From positions 4,993 to 68,992 of the forward strand of contig JNVV01000031.1 in assembly GCA_000733355.1 (NCBI GenBank): 64,000 bases of DNA, given 5' to 3'. The notes below the pieces were generated by a model, which had not been told where the DNA came from, searched no databases, and worked only from the letters and a program-made list of their open reading frames with translations. This document shows, piece by piece, positions 9,741 to 19,957 of this stretch; position 1 is the first letter of the stretch; every line of letters begins with the position of its first letter. This DNA comes from Falciphora oryzae (Eukaryota; Ascomycota; Sordariomycetes; Magnaporthales; Magnaporthaceae). The translations under genes were made by a program, and so were the position numbers.

Positions 9741-10668
9741 GGTGGGCTTGTTATGACGAGCGTGGGCAGCCGCGACGAAGGATAGGTATGAATCCACAAG
9801 GAAACGTTCTTCGGTATCGATTCAACGGGGGCGGCAGGCCGTTCGTTGTCCCAGGGTCTCGACCTTGGCGGCTGTTTGCAAGGCTGGCAACACCAAAATT
9901 CGCGATGGTCAGTCAAGCCGAGAATTTGAGTTCGCGTTGGCAGCGCCGCAGTGGAACTAAACGGCTGCGGGCAACCCTGGGAATTCCCGAAATAGGCTAT
10001 GCTTGCCCCAGAATTTGATGGCCCAAGCGCGCGTTCCAGACAGGACAGCCTCTGGCTGGCTGCAGGCAAGCTGAGCTCAGCGGCGCAGCAGCCCCGTCGG
10101 GTCGCCTCGCCTCAATCTCACTCACTCAACTTCGATCACTTTTGACGACCCGACGCTTTTGTCTTCCATTCTTTCACCTCTTTATTCCGATTTAACTTCA
10201 CAAAACACGGGGTTTTGGGCACACCGACTTATGGGAATGCCAACGCTAAAGCCAAATCTACCGTTATAAGGGCTCCGTCATTCCAAAGGGCGGCCCAAGG
10301 GGGCAGAAAGGCAACCCGAAACGGCCTCCAACGTCCCGTGGTCTTTCAACCGTCCGTTCCCGCACGTGGCTTCGACGCCCTCATTGTTGACTTTATATGT
10401 TCATCTGACCTCCTTCTTTCATTCGAGGCGTCGGGCTGCTGGCTTCTCCCCTCACTCTACAATTCCGCTCCTTCCCTTTCTGCTATTTTCCCAGCATTTT
10501 TGAAGCAAACAAAGGGGATTCCAACCTCCTCATTCACATCAGCAATTCAACTCACGACCAGCCTGACCAGCCTCATTGAGCCTGTCTCGTCGCCCACCTC
10601 TCGACAGCGGGTTGGCAAACAAATACTCTTTTTTTCTCGTCAACAAAACAAGGGAAGCAGACGCAAAT
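9741..10668. promoter_or_regulatory. Shared upstream region of THO7 (minus) and Elongin A (plus)
   Basis: A 928 bp divergent intergenic region. The Elongin A side is pyrimidine-rich with TTTCTGC/TCCCCTC tracts (about 10390-10540), typical of fungal core promoters. No TATA box is convincing. Confidence 0.5.
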
Positions 10669-11883
10669 ATGCCTGCCAAATCTCTAGTCACCCTCGCTCA
10701 GCGGGAGGCCATCAAAAACATCAGCCAGATCGACAACCTTGGCTATGCCCCCTACAGCCTCGTCAGGCCCATCCTGTTCAAGGTGTCCCGGGCCGAGCAG
10801 CTGCTCAGGATCGAGGAGAACAGCCCTCACCTGGCCGAGGACATGGCCGAGGTGTGGAAGTACATGATCCAGCGCGACTTCTCCCGGGCTTCGGAGAAGA
10901 AGGGCTACGTACCCAAGAACCCGCTCTCCTGGGGTAAAGTGTACCTCAAGTACCAGCGCGAGCGCGACGAGGAGAACGCCGCGGCCGAGGCCCTGCTGAG
11001 GAACGAGATGAACGCCCTGAAGCAGGAGCGCGCCTCCAAGGAGACGCGCGTGCTCCGCCCCGGCGAGGTGCCCTACGAGTACCGCAAGGCCACCGCCGTC
11101 GGCGCCTTTGGCCGCTTCGGCGCTGCGGGCTCCTCCGGCAGGTCCCAGAGCAACCTGACCTGGGGCGGCGGCGCCCGTACCAAGAACGTCATGAAGAAGG
11201 TCAAGCGCGAGGTCGCGGAGCTGAACAGGCGCAACACCATCTCGGGCCAGCTCGCCGCCCGCCGCGGCCAGATCTCGCAGGCGCCCAAGACCATGCTGAA
11301 CGACCGCCGCATCGCAAAGAACCCGGACCTGCCGGCCGACAAGTCCATCATCGCGCCCAGGCCCCCGGGGAGCATCCTGGCCAGGGGCCGCAGCGACATG
11401 GAGTCCCGCCTGCTCCGCGCCAAGCAGCAGGCAGCGGAGAAGGGACGGTCCGGCAGCGGCAGCGGCAGCGGGGCGCGGGCGAGCGACTCCCGGCCGTCGA
11501 AGCCGGCGCCGCCCAAGCGGCCCCAGGTGGAGCTGGCCGACGACGATCTGGAGATGGACGACGACGCGCTCTTTGGCATAACTGAGCCCACCACCAAGCC
11601 CTCAAAAGCTGCTTCCGCGCCGTCAAAGAAGCCCGAACCGCCCGTCCGCAGGGGTCTCTCGCCCGGCTTCCTGGACGACGAGTGCTACGAGGACGACGAG
11701 GACCTCTTCGGCGAGAAGGCAGACTCGGCAATCTCGAAGAAGCGCCCCGACCCCAGGCCTGCGAGCCGCGCCCCGCCACCCCAGCTGTCTCGGGTCACCG
11801 CCGGGAGCCCGCCGGCAGCCTCTCGCAAGCGGCCCGGCGGAGGGGACATCTTCATGCGGTCGGCAAAGAAGCAGGCCCGGTGA
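10669..11883 (+). CDS. ELA1: Elongin A (Pol II elongation factor SIII subunit A)
   Basis: Single exon, 404 residues, starting at AAATATGCCTGCC (10669). The Elongin A domain is at residues 1-120. Its N-terminal part resembles an F-box/BC-box region (NLGYAPYSLVRPILFKVSRAEQLLRIEENSPHLAEDMAEVWKYMIQRDF), followed by NPLSWGKVYLKYQRERDEENAAAEALLRN. The rest is basic and disordered with a Ser-Gly repeat at about 262-271 and acidic patches (LADDDLEMDDDALFG), and ends in a basic tail. Fungal Ela1 pairs with Elongin C (Elc1) and Cul3-type cullin in a ubiquitin ligase that removes stalled Pol II. It also acts in elongation. RUB1, the modifier that activates cullins, lies immediately downstream on the other strand. 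Confidence 0.92.
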   Translation: MPAKSLVTLAQREAIKNISQIDNLGYAPYSLVRPILFKVSRAEQLLRIEENSPHLAEDMAEVWKYMIQRDFSRASEKKGYVPKNPLSWGKVYLKYQRERDEENAAAEALLRNEMNALKQERASKETRVLRPGEVPYEYRKATAVGAFGRFGAAGSSGRSQSNLTWGGGARTKNVMKKVKREVAELNRRNTISGQLAARRGQISQAPKTMLNDRRIAKNPDLPADKSIIAPRPPGSILARGRSDMESRLLRAKQQAAEKGRSGSGSGSGARASDSRPSKPAPPKRPQVELADDDLEMDDDALFGITEPTTKPSKAASAPSKKPEPPVRRGLSPGFLDDECYEDDEDLFGEKADSAISKKRPDPRPASRAPPPQLSRVTAGSPPAASRKRPGGGDIFMRSAKKQAR

Positions 11884-12635
11884 ACAGAACCTTCTCCGGC
11901 TTCCTTTCTTTTGCCAGACACTGGGTGTATGGGCTTGAGGCTGCCAACTTAACCACCTGGTGGATTTCAATGGTGTCTCCCTCGTTCTTGGCCAACGTGC
12001 CCAAATCTCTCTTGTGATATTCTGGTCCCCGTTCTTGGTGTTTTAATGATTCGATCGAATCTGGTCTCTCTGGGTTTCAAAATTACACTTCTGAACGCAT
12101 GGATGTGGAGCGTTGTTTTTTTTCTTAATCTTGTGGATAAGGGCAGGCACTCTGGATTCTGCATATGAATGTTCTGCGAAGCATCAGTTTGGAGGCTCGG
12201 CGTTTTGGGATATACTTTCTGCTTATAGAGCGAGTGAATTGCAATTTGTGCCGCCGTCCGTCGATGGCAACCGCTCCAAGATTGATTCCTGCCTTATGGC
12301 TGGCACGTTGCCGTGGTAGATTCCATCCCCTTTACGGGGAATCTTCAAACGTCAGTGCTTCAGCTGCTTGCTGTAGATGAACAATGTCCTATTTAACGCC
12401 GGATCCTCTACTTCGCACGACCAAAACACGCCCCAAGCAGAAGTCTCCCGACGCTGCCGTTTATAAACCGAGGCATACAAGAGAAGATAAAACAAACCGT
12501 ATTCCGGCTCGTTTCGTAGGGGCATTGGAAGGACGAGATATCAGTACAAATCCTTTCTTTGTTCCCAGTGTCGGTCGGTCCGCCAAGCCGTAGGTAGGGC
12601 AGCCAACTCGACTCGCTCTCTCGAGCACTTGTCAC
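11884..12635. other. Convergent 3' flanks of Elongin A and RUB1
   Basis: About 750 bp with no supported gene. A TAGGTAGG motif occurs at 12591-12598 close to the RUB1 stop. Confidence 0.6.
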
Positions 12636-13307
12636 TCAGCACCCTCCACGTAGAGCCAGGACAAGGTGCAGCGTGGCGCCGCCCTCGAGGGCGTAGTCGG
12701 CTGCGGTTTTGTCATCGACCCTGGAAGAGGAACTCGACGGTCAGCTGTCGTCGGCGCGCTTGCCATTTGCCCACCCACACTCACATTTGCTTGCCGCCAA
12801 AGATCAGCCGTTGCTGGACGGGAGGGATGCCCTCCTTCTCCTCGACCTTCTCCTTGATCTGGGAGACCTGTAGTTTTTTTTCGATGGCGCCTTGTTGTCA
12901 GCCCGCGCGCCCACACCACGCATGCCCCTGGTGGTGCTGTAGTCCCAGCACAGGCTTTCTGGCCCGGCCGCCCTCCTTCTCGCGAGGCCTTCCGGGGCCC
13001 GCTCATGGGAGACGAAAGCGTATCGCTCACGGCGCCCCATGGTCCGTCGTCGTCGTCGTCGGTGTATACGGGCGGCGTGGCTGTGTTCGGATCGTCGGAG
13101 CGGGTTGCCAGCGGCGGCGGCAGGCAAGAACGTACCTTGTATTCGCTCTCGATGTCGAGCTCGATCTCCTTGCCCGTGAGCGTCCTGACCCTGTAATTGT
13201 CGCATCCCGCGGTCAGCTATCGCTCTTTCCACAGGTACCTAGACGGTCTCTCCGCTGACTGGCGGGGACCGGAGTGAAAGAGCGGGGCATGCGCACTTGA
13301 TTAACAT
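12636..13307 (-). CDS. RUB1: Ubiquitin-like modifier RUB1/NEDD8
   Basis: Four exons on the minus strand: 13297-13307 (11 nt), 13136-13190, 12785-12867 and 12636-12720. Joined they encode 77 residues. The first exon codes only for MLI and two bases of the next codon, so simple ORF calling misses the gene. The protein starts [17 protein letters not shown], has [24 protein letters not shown] in the middle, and ends LALRGG-C. Ala at position 72 (ALRGG) rather than ubiquitin's Arg marks NEDD8/Rub1. The single Cys after the Gly-Gly is the propeptide removed by a Yuh1/UCHL3-type hydrolase. RUB1 is conjugated to cullins and switches on cullin-RING ligases. The introns are 106, 268 and 64 nt, and all junctions are GT-AG. 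Confidence 0.96.
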
Positions 13308-13867
13308 GTTGGCGGTGGTGTTTCTGAGACCTGCTTCTGCCCGACTGGTTTCTTGCGCGGTGGGATATGCTTCCGAGGCTCGTTCGCTGCTGTCGGCGGC
13401 GGCGCGTGTAAAAGGTTCAGAGGGTTGGTGGTGGAGGCACGGTTGGGTATCCCCAGTACCCGGCAGGCCGCGTGCTGTTGGATCGGACGGGATGACAGGG
13501 GAGCGGAGGAGGGGTGTGTGGTGGGGCAAGGCAGGCAGCACTCAATGCAGGGAAGCGCGGGCGAGTTTCCGCCGCAGCTCGTTCGACATTCACTCACGTC
13601 ACTACTAACGCACTCACTTCACTGCAACCAACCACAAGTCATCACGGAAATCCAGGGAGTGGGATTATAGTATGGCTTTTCGGAGCTAATGTACACATGA
13701 ATTCAAGTTTGCCGTCACTTGAGAGTGGGTATGCTTTTGGTGCTTTACAGTGGGGAGATAAGAGTGCGCCTGCCATGGACCCGTGAAGAAAAGAATAAGG
13801 AAAAAAGGAACAAGAAACTTAGCCGCCTAGACCCAGGGAAGAGAAGAAAGTGAAGGCACTTTAGATT
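13308..13867. other. Intergenic between RUB1 5' end and PHB2 3' end
   Basis: About 560 bp. It must hold the RUB1 promoter (the side near 13308) and the PHB2 3' untranslated region. No gene is supported. Confidence 0.6.
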
Positions 13868-14920
13868 TTAATCCTTCTTGCTGCCATCGGCCTTCTCAAA
13901 CACGTTGAGACCAAGGCCCTCGGCGTCAAGCAGCAGCCTGTTGCGGCCGCCGGCATCCTGCAGCGACTGGGCGATCGCCCGGGCGTTCTCGAGCTTCTTG
14001 AGCTCCACGTAGGCCTTGCTCTTCTTGATGGCCTCACCGATGAGCTCGGCCGAGCGCGCCTCACCCTGCGCCTTGACCACCATGGCCTGCTTCTCCTGCC
14101 GCGCCTTATCCACCACGAAGGCCGCCCGCTGCGCCTCCTGCTGGGCGACCTGCTTGGCCTCGACGGCCGCCGTGAACTCGGGCGAGAAGGCGAGGTGCTA
14201 GACAGGGGAGTTGTATTAGTAACCTGTGGATAGAAATGGTAGCAACGCAACAAAACAAGCATACCGTGAGCGAAACGTCGTCCAACACAATGTTGAAGCG
14301 GGCCGCTCTCCTCGACAGGTTCTCGCGCACCAGCCTGGCGACCATCTCACGCTGGGTGATCAGCTGGCTGGCGTTGAACTGGGCGACGACGCTCTTGAGC
14401 ACCTCGTTGACGATGGAGGGCAGCACGCGCTCGTCGTAGTCGGAGCCCAGGGTGCGGTAGATCTGCGGCAGGGCGTTGACGTCGGGCCGGGACAGGACGC
14501 GGCAGGTGATGTTGACCATCTGCAGGTCCTTGGTGCCCGTGAGCGACGACACGTTGCGCGGCTTGGCCCGCACGTCGTACACGACCGGCGTCTCGAACCA
14601 GGGGATGGCCAGGTGCGTTCCTGTTGCGGGGATGGTTAGGTCACAGGTAGGCAGGCAGAAAGTGAGGGGCACTGCTAGGTGGGTAGCTACTGACCCTCGC
14701 CGTAGATCTCCTTGCTCACGCCGCTTATCCTCCGGTACTTGATGGCGCGGTGGCCACCATCGACGTTGAAGAGCGAGTTGGAGATGACGTACAGCCCCGC
14801 GCCGCCGGCGAGGAGAGCTGTGACGAGGCCTGCGCCGGGCGGGCCACCACCACCGGGGAACCGGCCGCCGGCGCGCCTGAACTGCATCAGGTACTGCTCC
14901 ATGGGGTTTGGCCGCGACAT
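13868..14920 (-). CDS. PHB2: Prohibitin 2, mitochondrial inner membrane
   Basis: Three exons on the minus strand, 14695-14920, 14265-14620 and 13868-14197 (303 residues, normal length). The N-terminus [18 protein letters not shown] is followed by a Gly/Pro-rich linker and one membrane segment ([21 protein letters not shown], about 33-53). The SPFH/PHB domain then runs [16 protein letters not shown] to about residue 220, with [24 protein letters not shown] and [26 protein letters not shown]. The C-terminal coiled coil is the stretch [22 protein letters not shown] onward. PHB2 alternates with PHB1 in large ring assemblies that hold m-AAA protease and stabilise new respiratory subunits. Its gene diverges from CstF64. 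Confidence 0.97.
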
Positions 14921-15589
14921 GTTGGAGAAGCTGTGGGCGCGTGTGTTGCGTGTGGTTGTGTAGTGGTGGTGGGTAGGGGTGCCGCTGGTTTTTTTTTTCT
15001 TCGCTCGTAAAGTGGTTCACCCGGCTTTCCGGAAGCTCCGCACTTGGATGCAGAGCTTCGTGATGGATCGATTGAGCCTCGAGCCTTTAGACGCACGGTC
15101 CACATCAGACCGGGGTCAGGAAGCTCTTTCTGCTTTGCTTGCTCACCCCACAGTGGGTCCTACCGCTTCGCGAGGCGACATACATGAAATAAATTTAGGC
15201 AAGACCATCCAGGCACCCAGCGCGAACGGTTTCGGAGATTCTGAACCAGTCAAAGCAAAAGCAGACGAGGCCATCACAAAAAGGGACACAGCCAGCAAAG
15301 CAGCCAGCCCGTCGAGGAGGCTTCACAAGGTCGCCATCTTGCCAGAGTGCGCAATGTCAATGCTGTCGTAGATAGAAATCCCAATCAGCGACGATTGATT
15401 GCCTGGGGCGCGTGCTGGCGACGAAGAGAGCCACTCTGTTTTCTCGCCTTCGCCTGCCGCTTCCCTTGCGCTTCCACCTCCCTTGACGTCTGGGTGACTT
15501 TTTCTCCATTCCACTCCGCTAGTCGTGCCTTTTTGCTCGTTGCATCGTCGTCGTCCTGCCTCTTGCCTACCTCTTCTCAGTCAGCCAAC
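14921..15589. promoter_or_regulatory. Shared upstream region of PHB2 (minus) and RNA15 (plus)
   Basis: A 669 bp divergent intergenic region with no other gene. The RNA15 side is CT-rich (about 15430-15585). No clear TATA box is visible. Confidence 0.5.
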
Positions 15590-16592
15590 ATGTCGTCGCG
15601 ACCACCATCACGGGTGGTCTTTGTGGGCAACATCCCCTATGGTAAACATACAGACCTCCCGCGATGCGCACACACACCCTTGCGCCCACTGCTAACGCCG
15701 CCGCGACTCCGCAGGCCTGTCCGAGGAGCAGATAACCGACATCTTCAGCCGCGCCGGCAAGGTGATCAACTTCCGCCTGGTCTACGACCGGGAGACGGGC
15801 AAGCCGAAAGGCTTCGGGTTCGCCGAGTACCCAGACGCCGACTCGGCCGCCTCGGCGGTGCGCAACCTCAACGACACCGAGATCATGGGCCGCAAGCTCC
15901 GGGTCGACTTCTCCAACGAAGGGCCCGGCGGCGGCGATAAGGACGACGGCCCATCCAGCTTCGACCACGGTGGTGGCGGCAGCAGCAGCATCAACAACAA
16001 CAACAGCAACAGCAATGGCGCAAACCCCAACACCAACAACCCGGGCCTCCCGCCCCTTCCCCCCGGGAAGGACCTCCCCGCCGGCGTGTCGGCGACCGAC
16101 GCCATCTCGCGCACGCTGCGCACGCTCCCGCCCGCCCAGCTCCTCGACATCCTGGGCCAGATGAAGACCATGGCGACTGCCGACCCGGCCCGCGCCACCG
16201 AGCTGCTGGCCCAGGCGCCCCAGCTGTCGTACGCCATCTTCCAGGCCCTGCTGCTGATGGACCTGGTCTCGCCCGACGCCATCCACTCCGTCGTCGAGCC
16301 CGGCGCCCCGATCCCCGCCCCGCCACAGCCGCAGCAGCCGCCCGCTGGTTATGGCGCGCCCGCGTTCCCGCCAGCCAACAATACACCTCCTGTTGTCGCG
16401 CCGTACGCACCCCCCGTCGTCCCCATCCAGCAGCAGCAACCGCCGCCCGCTCCCGCGGCAGCGCCCGCAGACACCGACGCGCTCATGCAGCAGGTCCTGG
16501 CCCTGCCGCAGGCCACCATCGACCAGCTGCCCGAGGCCGAGCGCGCGCAGATCATGCAGCTGCGCGCGAGCCTCCTGGGGCAGGCGAGATAG
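15590..16592 (+). CDS. RNA15: Cleavage stimulation factor subunit CstF64/Rna15
   Basis: Two exons, 15590-15641 and 15715-16592, encode 309 residues. The RRM is at about 1-90 with RNP2 VVFVGNIPYG split by the intron and RNP1 GKPKGFGFAEY, then MGRKLRVDFSNE. After an Asn-rich linker (INNNNSNSNGANPNTNN) comes the hinge that binds CstF77 (DAISRTLRTLPPAQLLDILGQMKTM, ELLAQAPQLSYAIFQALLLMDLV). A Pro/Gln-rich stretch follows, and a C-terminal three-helix domain ends the protein (ALMQQVLALPQATIDQLPEAERAQIMQLRASL). The factor binds the downstream GU/U element of pre-mRNA and promotes cleavage and polyadenylation. Length and domain order fit fungal Rna15. Confidence 0.94.
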
Positions 16593-17383
16593 ATTCTATC
16601 CCTCGGCATGGAGGCTTGTGGCTTCCGCCGCTCCTCCTAACCTCGACGGCAGCAAGGACGGAGTGGGCGGTTAGGAAGGACCGACACAAGCTTTTTACAC
16701 TAGCATGGCACCGATATGATAAAGTGCCAAGGATACGTTGCTATCAAGAAGTATACAGCGGGCACTCTTCTAGAGTGCAATACTTGATATGAGTTGTGCG
16801 AAGGGCCAGCACGAGCGGTTCTTGCAGGAGCGAGAGGCGATCTTTCAAGCCTCATCCATTTCTCCCAAGGCCAGGATGAAATGATTATTATGAGGCTGGG
16901 ATTTGCCAAGAGTAATCACGAATAGGAAGCAGAAAATCAAACAAATATGCACTCAGATTTTACTCTATGGAATATCCTATTTCGCGCCTTGTGAACATAT
17001 AACCCAGACATAGAAAAAGAAAAAGGGCAAAAGGAAGCAAAGACGCAGGCTCTAATTTCCCCCGCTGGCAAAAGTGGTATCTCAGGAAACATTTACGAGA
17101 GACCACCACTCTCTCACTCAACAGGCCCAAATTCCCCTTCCCGTCTCTTCTGTCGTCCCGTCGCTCTCCAATACTCTCCTTCTCTTCTCTCGATAACGAA
17201 CGCTGTCGAGGGACTCGATGGCACGGCGGATTTAACCGCCCACGCCATGCAGCCCCCCTAAAACCCACACAAAACTTTTCTGTATCGTTAAGGCAATAAC
17301 ACAATTTCTGCTGACATGTCGGTAGTACCGTATTATGTTTTATAAGCTGGCCGAGAGATCACGCGACGCGTGTGTAATCTCAT
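16593..17383. other. Convergent 3' flanks of RNA15 and MNR2
   Basis: About 790 bp between convergent stops. The sequence is relatively AT-rich (for example 16850-17010). No gene is supported. Confidence 0.6.
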
Positions 17384-19957
17384 TCACAAGCCGTACGCCC
17401 TCTTGACGACCCAGAAGCACAACAGCCCGCCCGTAATGAGGCACGTCGTGATCCAGAAGAACCAGCGCAGATCCCCCTCCATCTCCTGGCCCGGCACCCA
17501 GACGTTCATCCCCCAGAGGCCCGTGACGAGGTTCATGGGCAGCACGATGGTTCCCAGGATGGTCAGCTTCCCCAGGATGTCGGCCGTCTCCTCCTGGCGC
17601 TCGTTCATGCGCAGGTTGATCTGGGCCAGGTAGTTTGCGTGGGACCGCGCCAGGATCTTCTCGTAGTGGCTCAGGTTGCCCGTCATGGTGACGATGTGGT
17701 CCTGGATGTCGCCTAGGTACAGGCCGATGTCGGACCGGGGCGCCACCTCCCAGTGCTCGTTGCAACGCTTGGCGAAGCCCTTGATGACGTCGGCCTTGTT
17801 ACCCAGGAGCCGGTAGAGACCCATGACCTTCTTGCGGCAGTCGCCGATGCGGCGCAGCGTCGCGCTGTCCTTATCGCTGTCCTTGCCGCGTGAAGACGAC
17901 TTTGACCCCTTTCCCTCGGACGAGCCGTGGACCCCGAGCACCTCGTCGTCGATCTCGTCCACGTCATCCTCGATCTTCTGGATCAGCGGCACAAACACGT
18001 CCGTGATGTCGTCGATGATGGCGTACGAGATCCAGTCGGCCGAGAGCATCATGTAGTCGCGCAGCTGCCGTACACGCCGCCGCACGTTGGCCGGGTGCGG
18101 CGTCAGCGAGAAGTGGAACGTGATGATGCCCTCCCTGAACACCACGACGTACATATTGACCGGTTCGAGGAAGTTCTCGCTGCCCTCGTCCTGGTCGAAC
18201 GAGCGGTAGTTCACAAAGTAGTAGTGCCGGAACAGCTCCACCTTCTCTCGCGCTTCCTGCATGACGATGTCCTCGGCCGTCAGGGGGTGGATGCCAAACG
18301 TCTTTGAAATCACCCGCATCTCAGCCTCGGTCGGGCTCAGCACGTCCAGCCACCATACCGGGCGCTCGCCGTACCTGAGCGGCTTGCCCTCGGGCGGCGT
18401 TGGCGACTTGGGCTGCGCCGGGATCGGAGTGTTCCGCCCCGACACACCACTCGACCCCGCTGCCGAAACGAAGTCCTTAACTGTCGTCGGCGACAGGGTG
18501 CGCTGCTGCTGTATCTGCGCCAGCGCCTTTGCATCTCCGGTGGACGCGGTCTGGGTCGCCGCTGACGCCTGCCGGCTTGACGCCCGTGAATCGCTGCTCC
18601 AGCCGGGTACTGCCGGCATGGCTGGGCCGGGTGGGTGCTTCGGGACCGTCATCGGATCCACGTCGTCGTCGTCTTCCTCATCCGAGGACGAGTCCTCGAT
18701 GATGACGGGATCAGGGATGAACAGCTCCCTGAAGCTGCCGCCCGGCTGGACGAGCTCCGAAATGGACTGGCTGTGGATGGTGCTCTGGAAGTCCTCGTTG
18801 AAGTAGGTGAAGCGGTAGGGAGCGTCCTCGTCGGCACGGAACCACTTCTTGTCGACGGGTCGGAGGCGCCCGTTGATGAGCTGCGGCTCGGTGATGCGCT
18901 TGACGCGCCGCTCGTGATTCCGCCCTTCCTTCTCCAGCTGGCTCCACTCCTCCAGCACCGACAGGTCGGGCCAGCGGGCTTTGCGCCGCCGGACCCTGCC
19001 CGAGCCGACACAGCCGTTGGCCCTGTCGCCAGGAGCGCCGTCGTCGGCGTGGGGGACGTCGTCGCCCATCTCGGACATGCCGTCCTGCGGGAAGCAGACG
19101 TCCTCCTCGGCCGGCAGGCAGACCGTGTGGCGCCTCTCGAGCGGCGAGGTAAGCAGTGAGGCGGCACGTTCGGGATCGATGCCAGCGTGGTCCCCGCGCG
19201 CCAGCATGGCCTCGCTACGGCTAATCTCATCTCGGAGAAGGTCGTCGCCAAAGTTGAGACCGGTGGGATCCGATGGTCGGAGGACGGGGCTGCCGGGCAC
19301 CGACGGAGGATAGTTGACATTATAGCCGTCTCCTGTGGGAGTGAAGACAGACTGGTGCGGCTTCTTCTTGTCAAAAGACATGCCAGACGAAGTCCTAGTC
19401 CGCGGCACGCTCCGACCTCGGCCGTGGTCGTTGGACCCGTAGCCGGGGACACCTAGGTTTCCTTCCGACTGAGCGAGGCGCGCCGACTGGCCGAGTAGAG
19501 GCGCGCCCTCGTTGTTGGACTCATCGTCCTCCTCGCCTCCGCTCTCGCCCATTTGATAGACGGTCCTGAGTCTGCTCGATCCCGGCGGCTGTGTCTGCTG
19601 GGGCGTCTGCTGCTGCGAGGAGTGGGTCGTGAAGGAGGACCCAGTGGTCACGGCGATGGACGGCCGGCGGGGCCGCAGGGATGACTGCTCGCGGTGGTCC
19701 AGTAAGGCGACGCTGTCGAGGCTCGTGTTGCTGAGCTGGCTGCTGCGGTGCGAGTAGAAGACGTCGCCGCCGGCTGCGCCGGACAGGTCGTCGTGGCCCA
19801 TGTCGTCGGGGGGAGCGGCGAACGACTTTCTGCGCGACTTCTTCTTCTTCTTGCCGGCTCGGTGAGTACGCTTGCGCCTCGTAGGCTGCTCGGCCGGACC
19901 AGCACCAGCACCAGCACCGGCACCACCGGAGGCGGCGACGGGATCGCGAGGGTCCAT
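17384..19957 (-). CDS. MNR2: CorA-family Mg2+ transporter, MNR2/ALR type
   Basis: Single exon, 857 residues from the ATG at 19957 (context AAAATGG). A longer frame to 20056 begins at a TTG and is rejected. The N-terminal 330 residues are disordered with basic runs (RKRTHRAGKKKKKSRRK). The conserved ALR/MNR2 block RARKARWPDLSVLEEWSQLE, RVKRITEPQLINGRLRP, and APYRFTYFNEDFQSTIHSQSI lies in the middle. The CorA cytosolic domain follows (WWLDVLSPTEAEMRVISKTFGIHPLTAEDI, FVNYRSFD). Two membrane helices close the protein, with the ion-selectivity motif GMN at 816-818 in LVTGLWGMNVWVPGQ and the C-terminal helix FFWITTCLITGGLLCFWVV. The form matches vacuolar MNR2. Plasma-membrane ALR1 is the alternative. 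Confidence 0.93.
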   Translation of the reverse strand: MDPRDPVAASGGAGAGAGAGPAEQPTRRKRTHRAGKKKKKSRRKSFAAPPDDMGHDDLSGAAGGDVFYSHRSSQLSNTSLDSVALLDHREQSSLRPRRPSIAVTTGSSFTTHSSQQQTPQQTQPPGSSRLRTVYQMGESGGEEDDESNNEGAPLLGQSARLAQSEGNLGVPGYGSNDHGRGRSVPRTRTSSGMSFDKKKPHQSVFTPTGDGYNVNYPPSVPGSPVLRPSDPTGLNFGDDLLRDEISRSEAMLARGDHAGIDPERAASLLTSPLERRHTVCLPAEEDVCFPQDGMSEMGDDVPHADDGAPGDRANGCVGSGRVRRRKARWPDLSVLEEWSQLEKEGRNHERRVKRITEPQLINGRLRPVDKKWFRADEDAPYRFTYFNEDFQSTIHSQSISELVQPGGSFRELFIPDPVIIEDSSSDEEDDDDVDPMTVPKHPPGPAMPAVPGWSSDSRASSRQASAATQTASTGDAKALAQIQQQRTLSPTTVKDFVSAAGSSGVSGRNTPIPAQPKSPTPPEGKPLRYGERPVWWLDVLSPTEAEMRVISKTFGIHPLTAEDIVMQEAREKVELFRHYYFVNYRSFDQDEGSENFLEPVNMYVVVFREGIITFHFSLTPHPANVRRRVRQLRDYMMLSADWISYAIIDDITDVFVPLIQKIEDDVDEIDDEVLGVHGSSEGKGSKSSSRGKDSDKDSATLRRIGDCRKKVMGLYRLLGNKADVIKGFAKRCNEHWEVAPRSDIGLYLGDIQDHIVTMTGNLSHYEKILARSHANYLAQINLRMNERQEETADILGKLTILGTIVLPMNLVTGLWGMNVWVPGQEMEGDLRWFFWITTCLITGGLLCFWVVKRAYGL

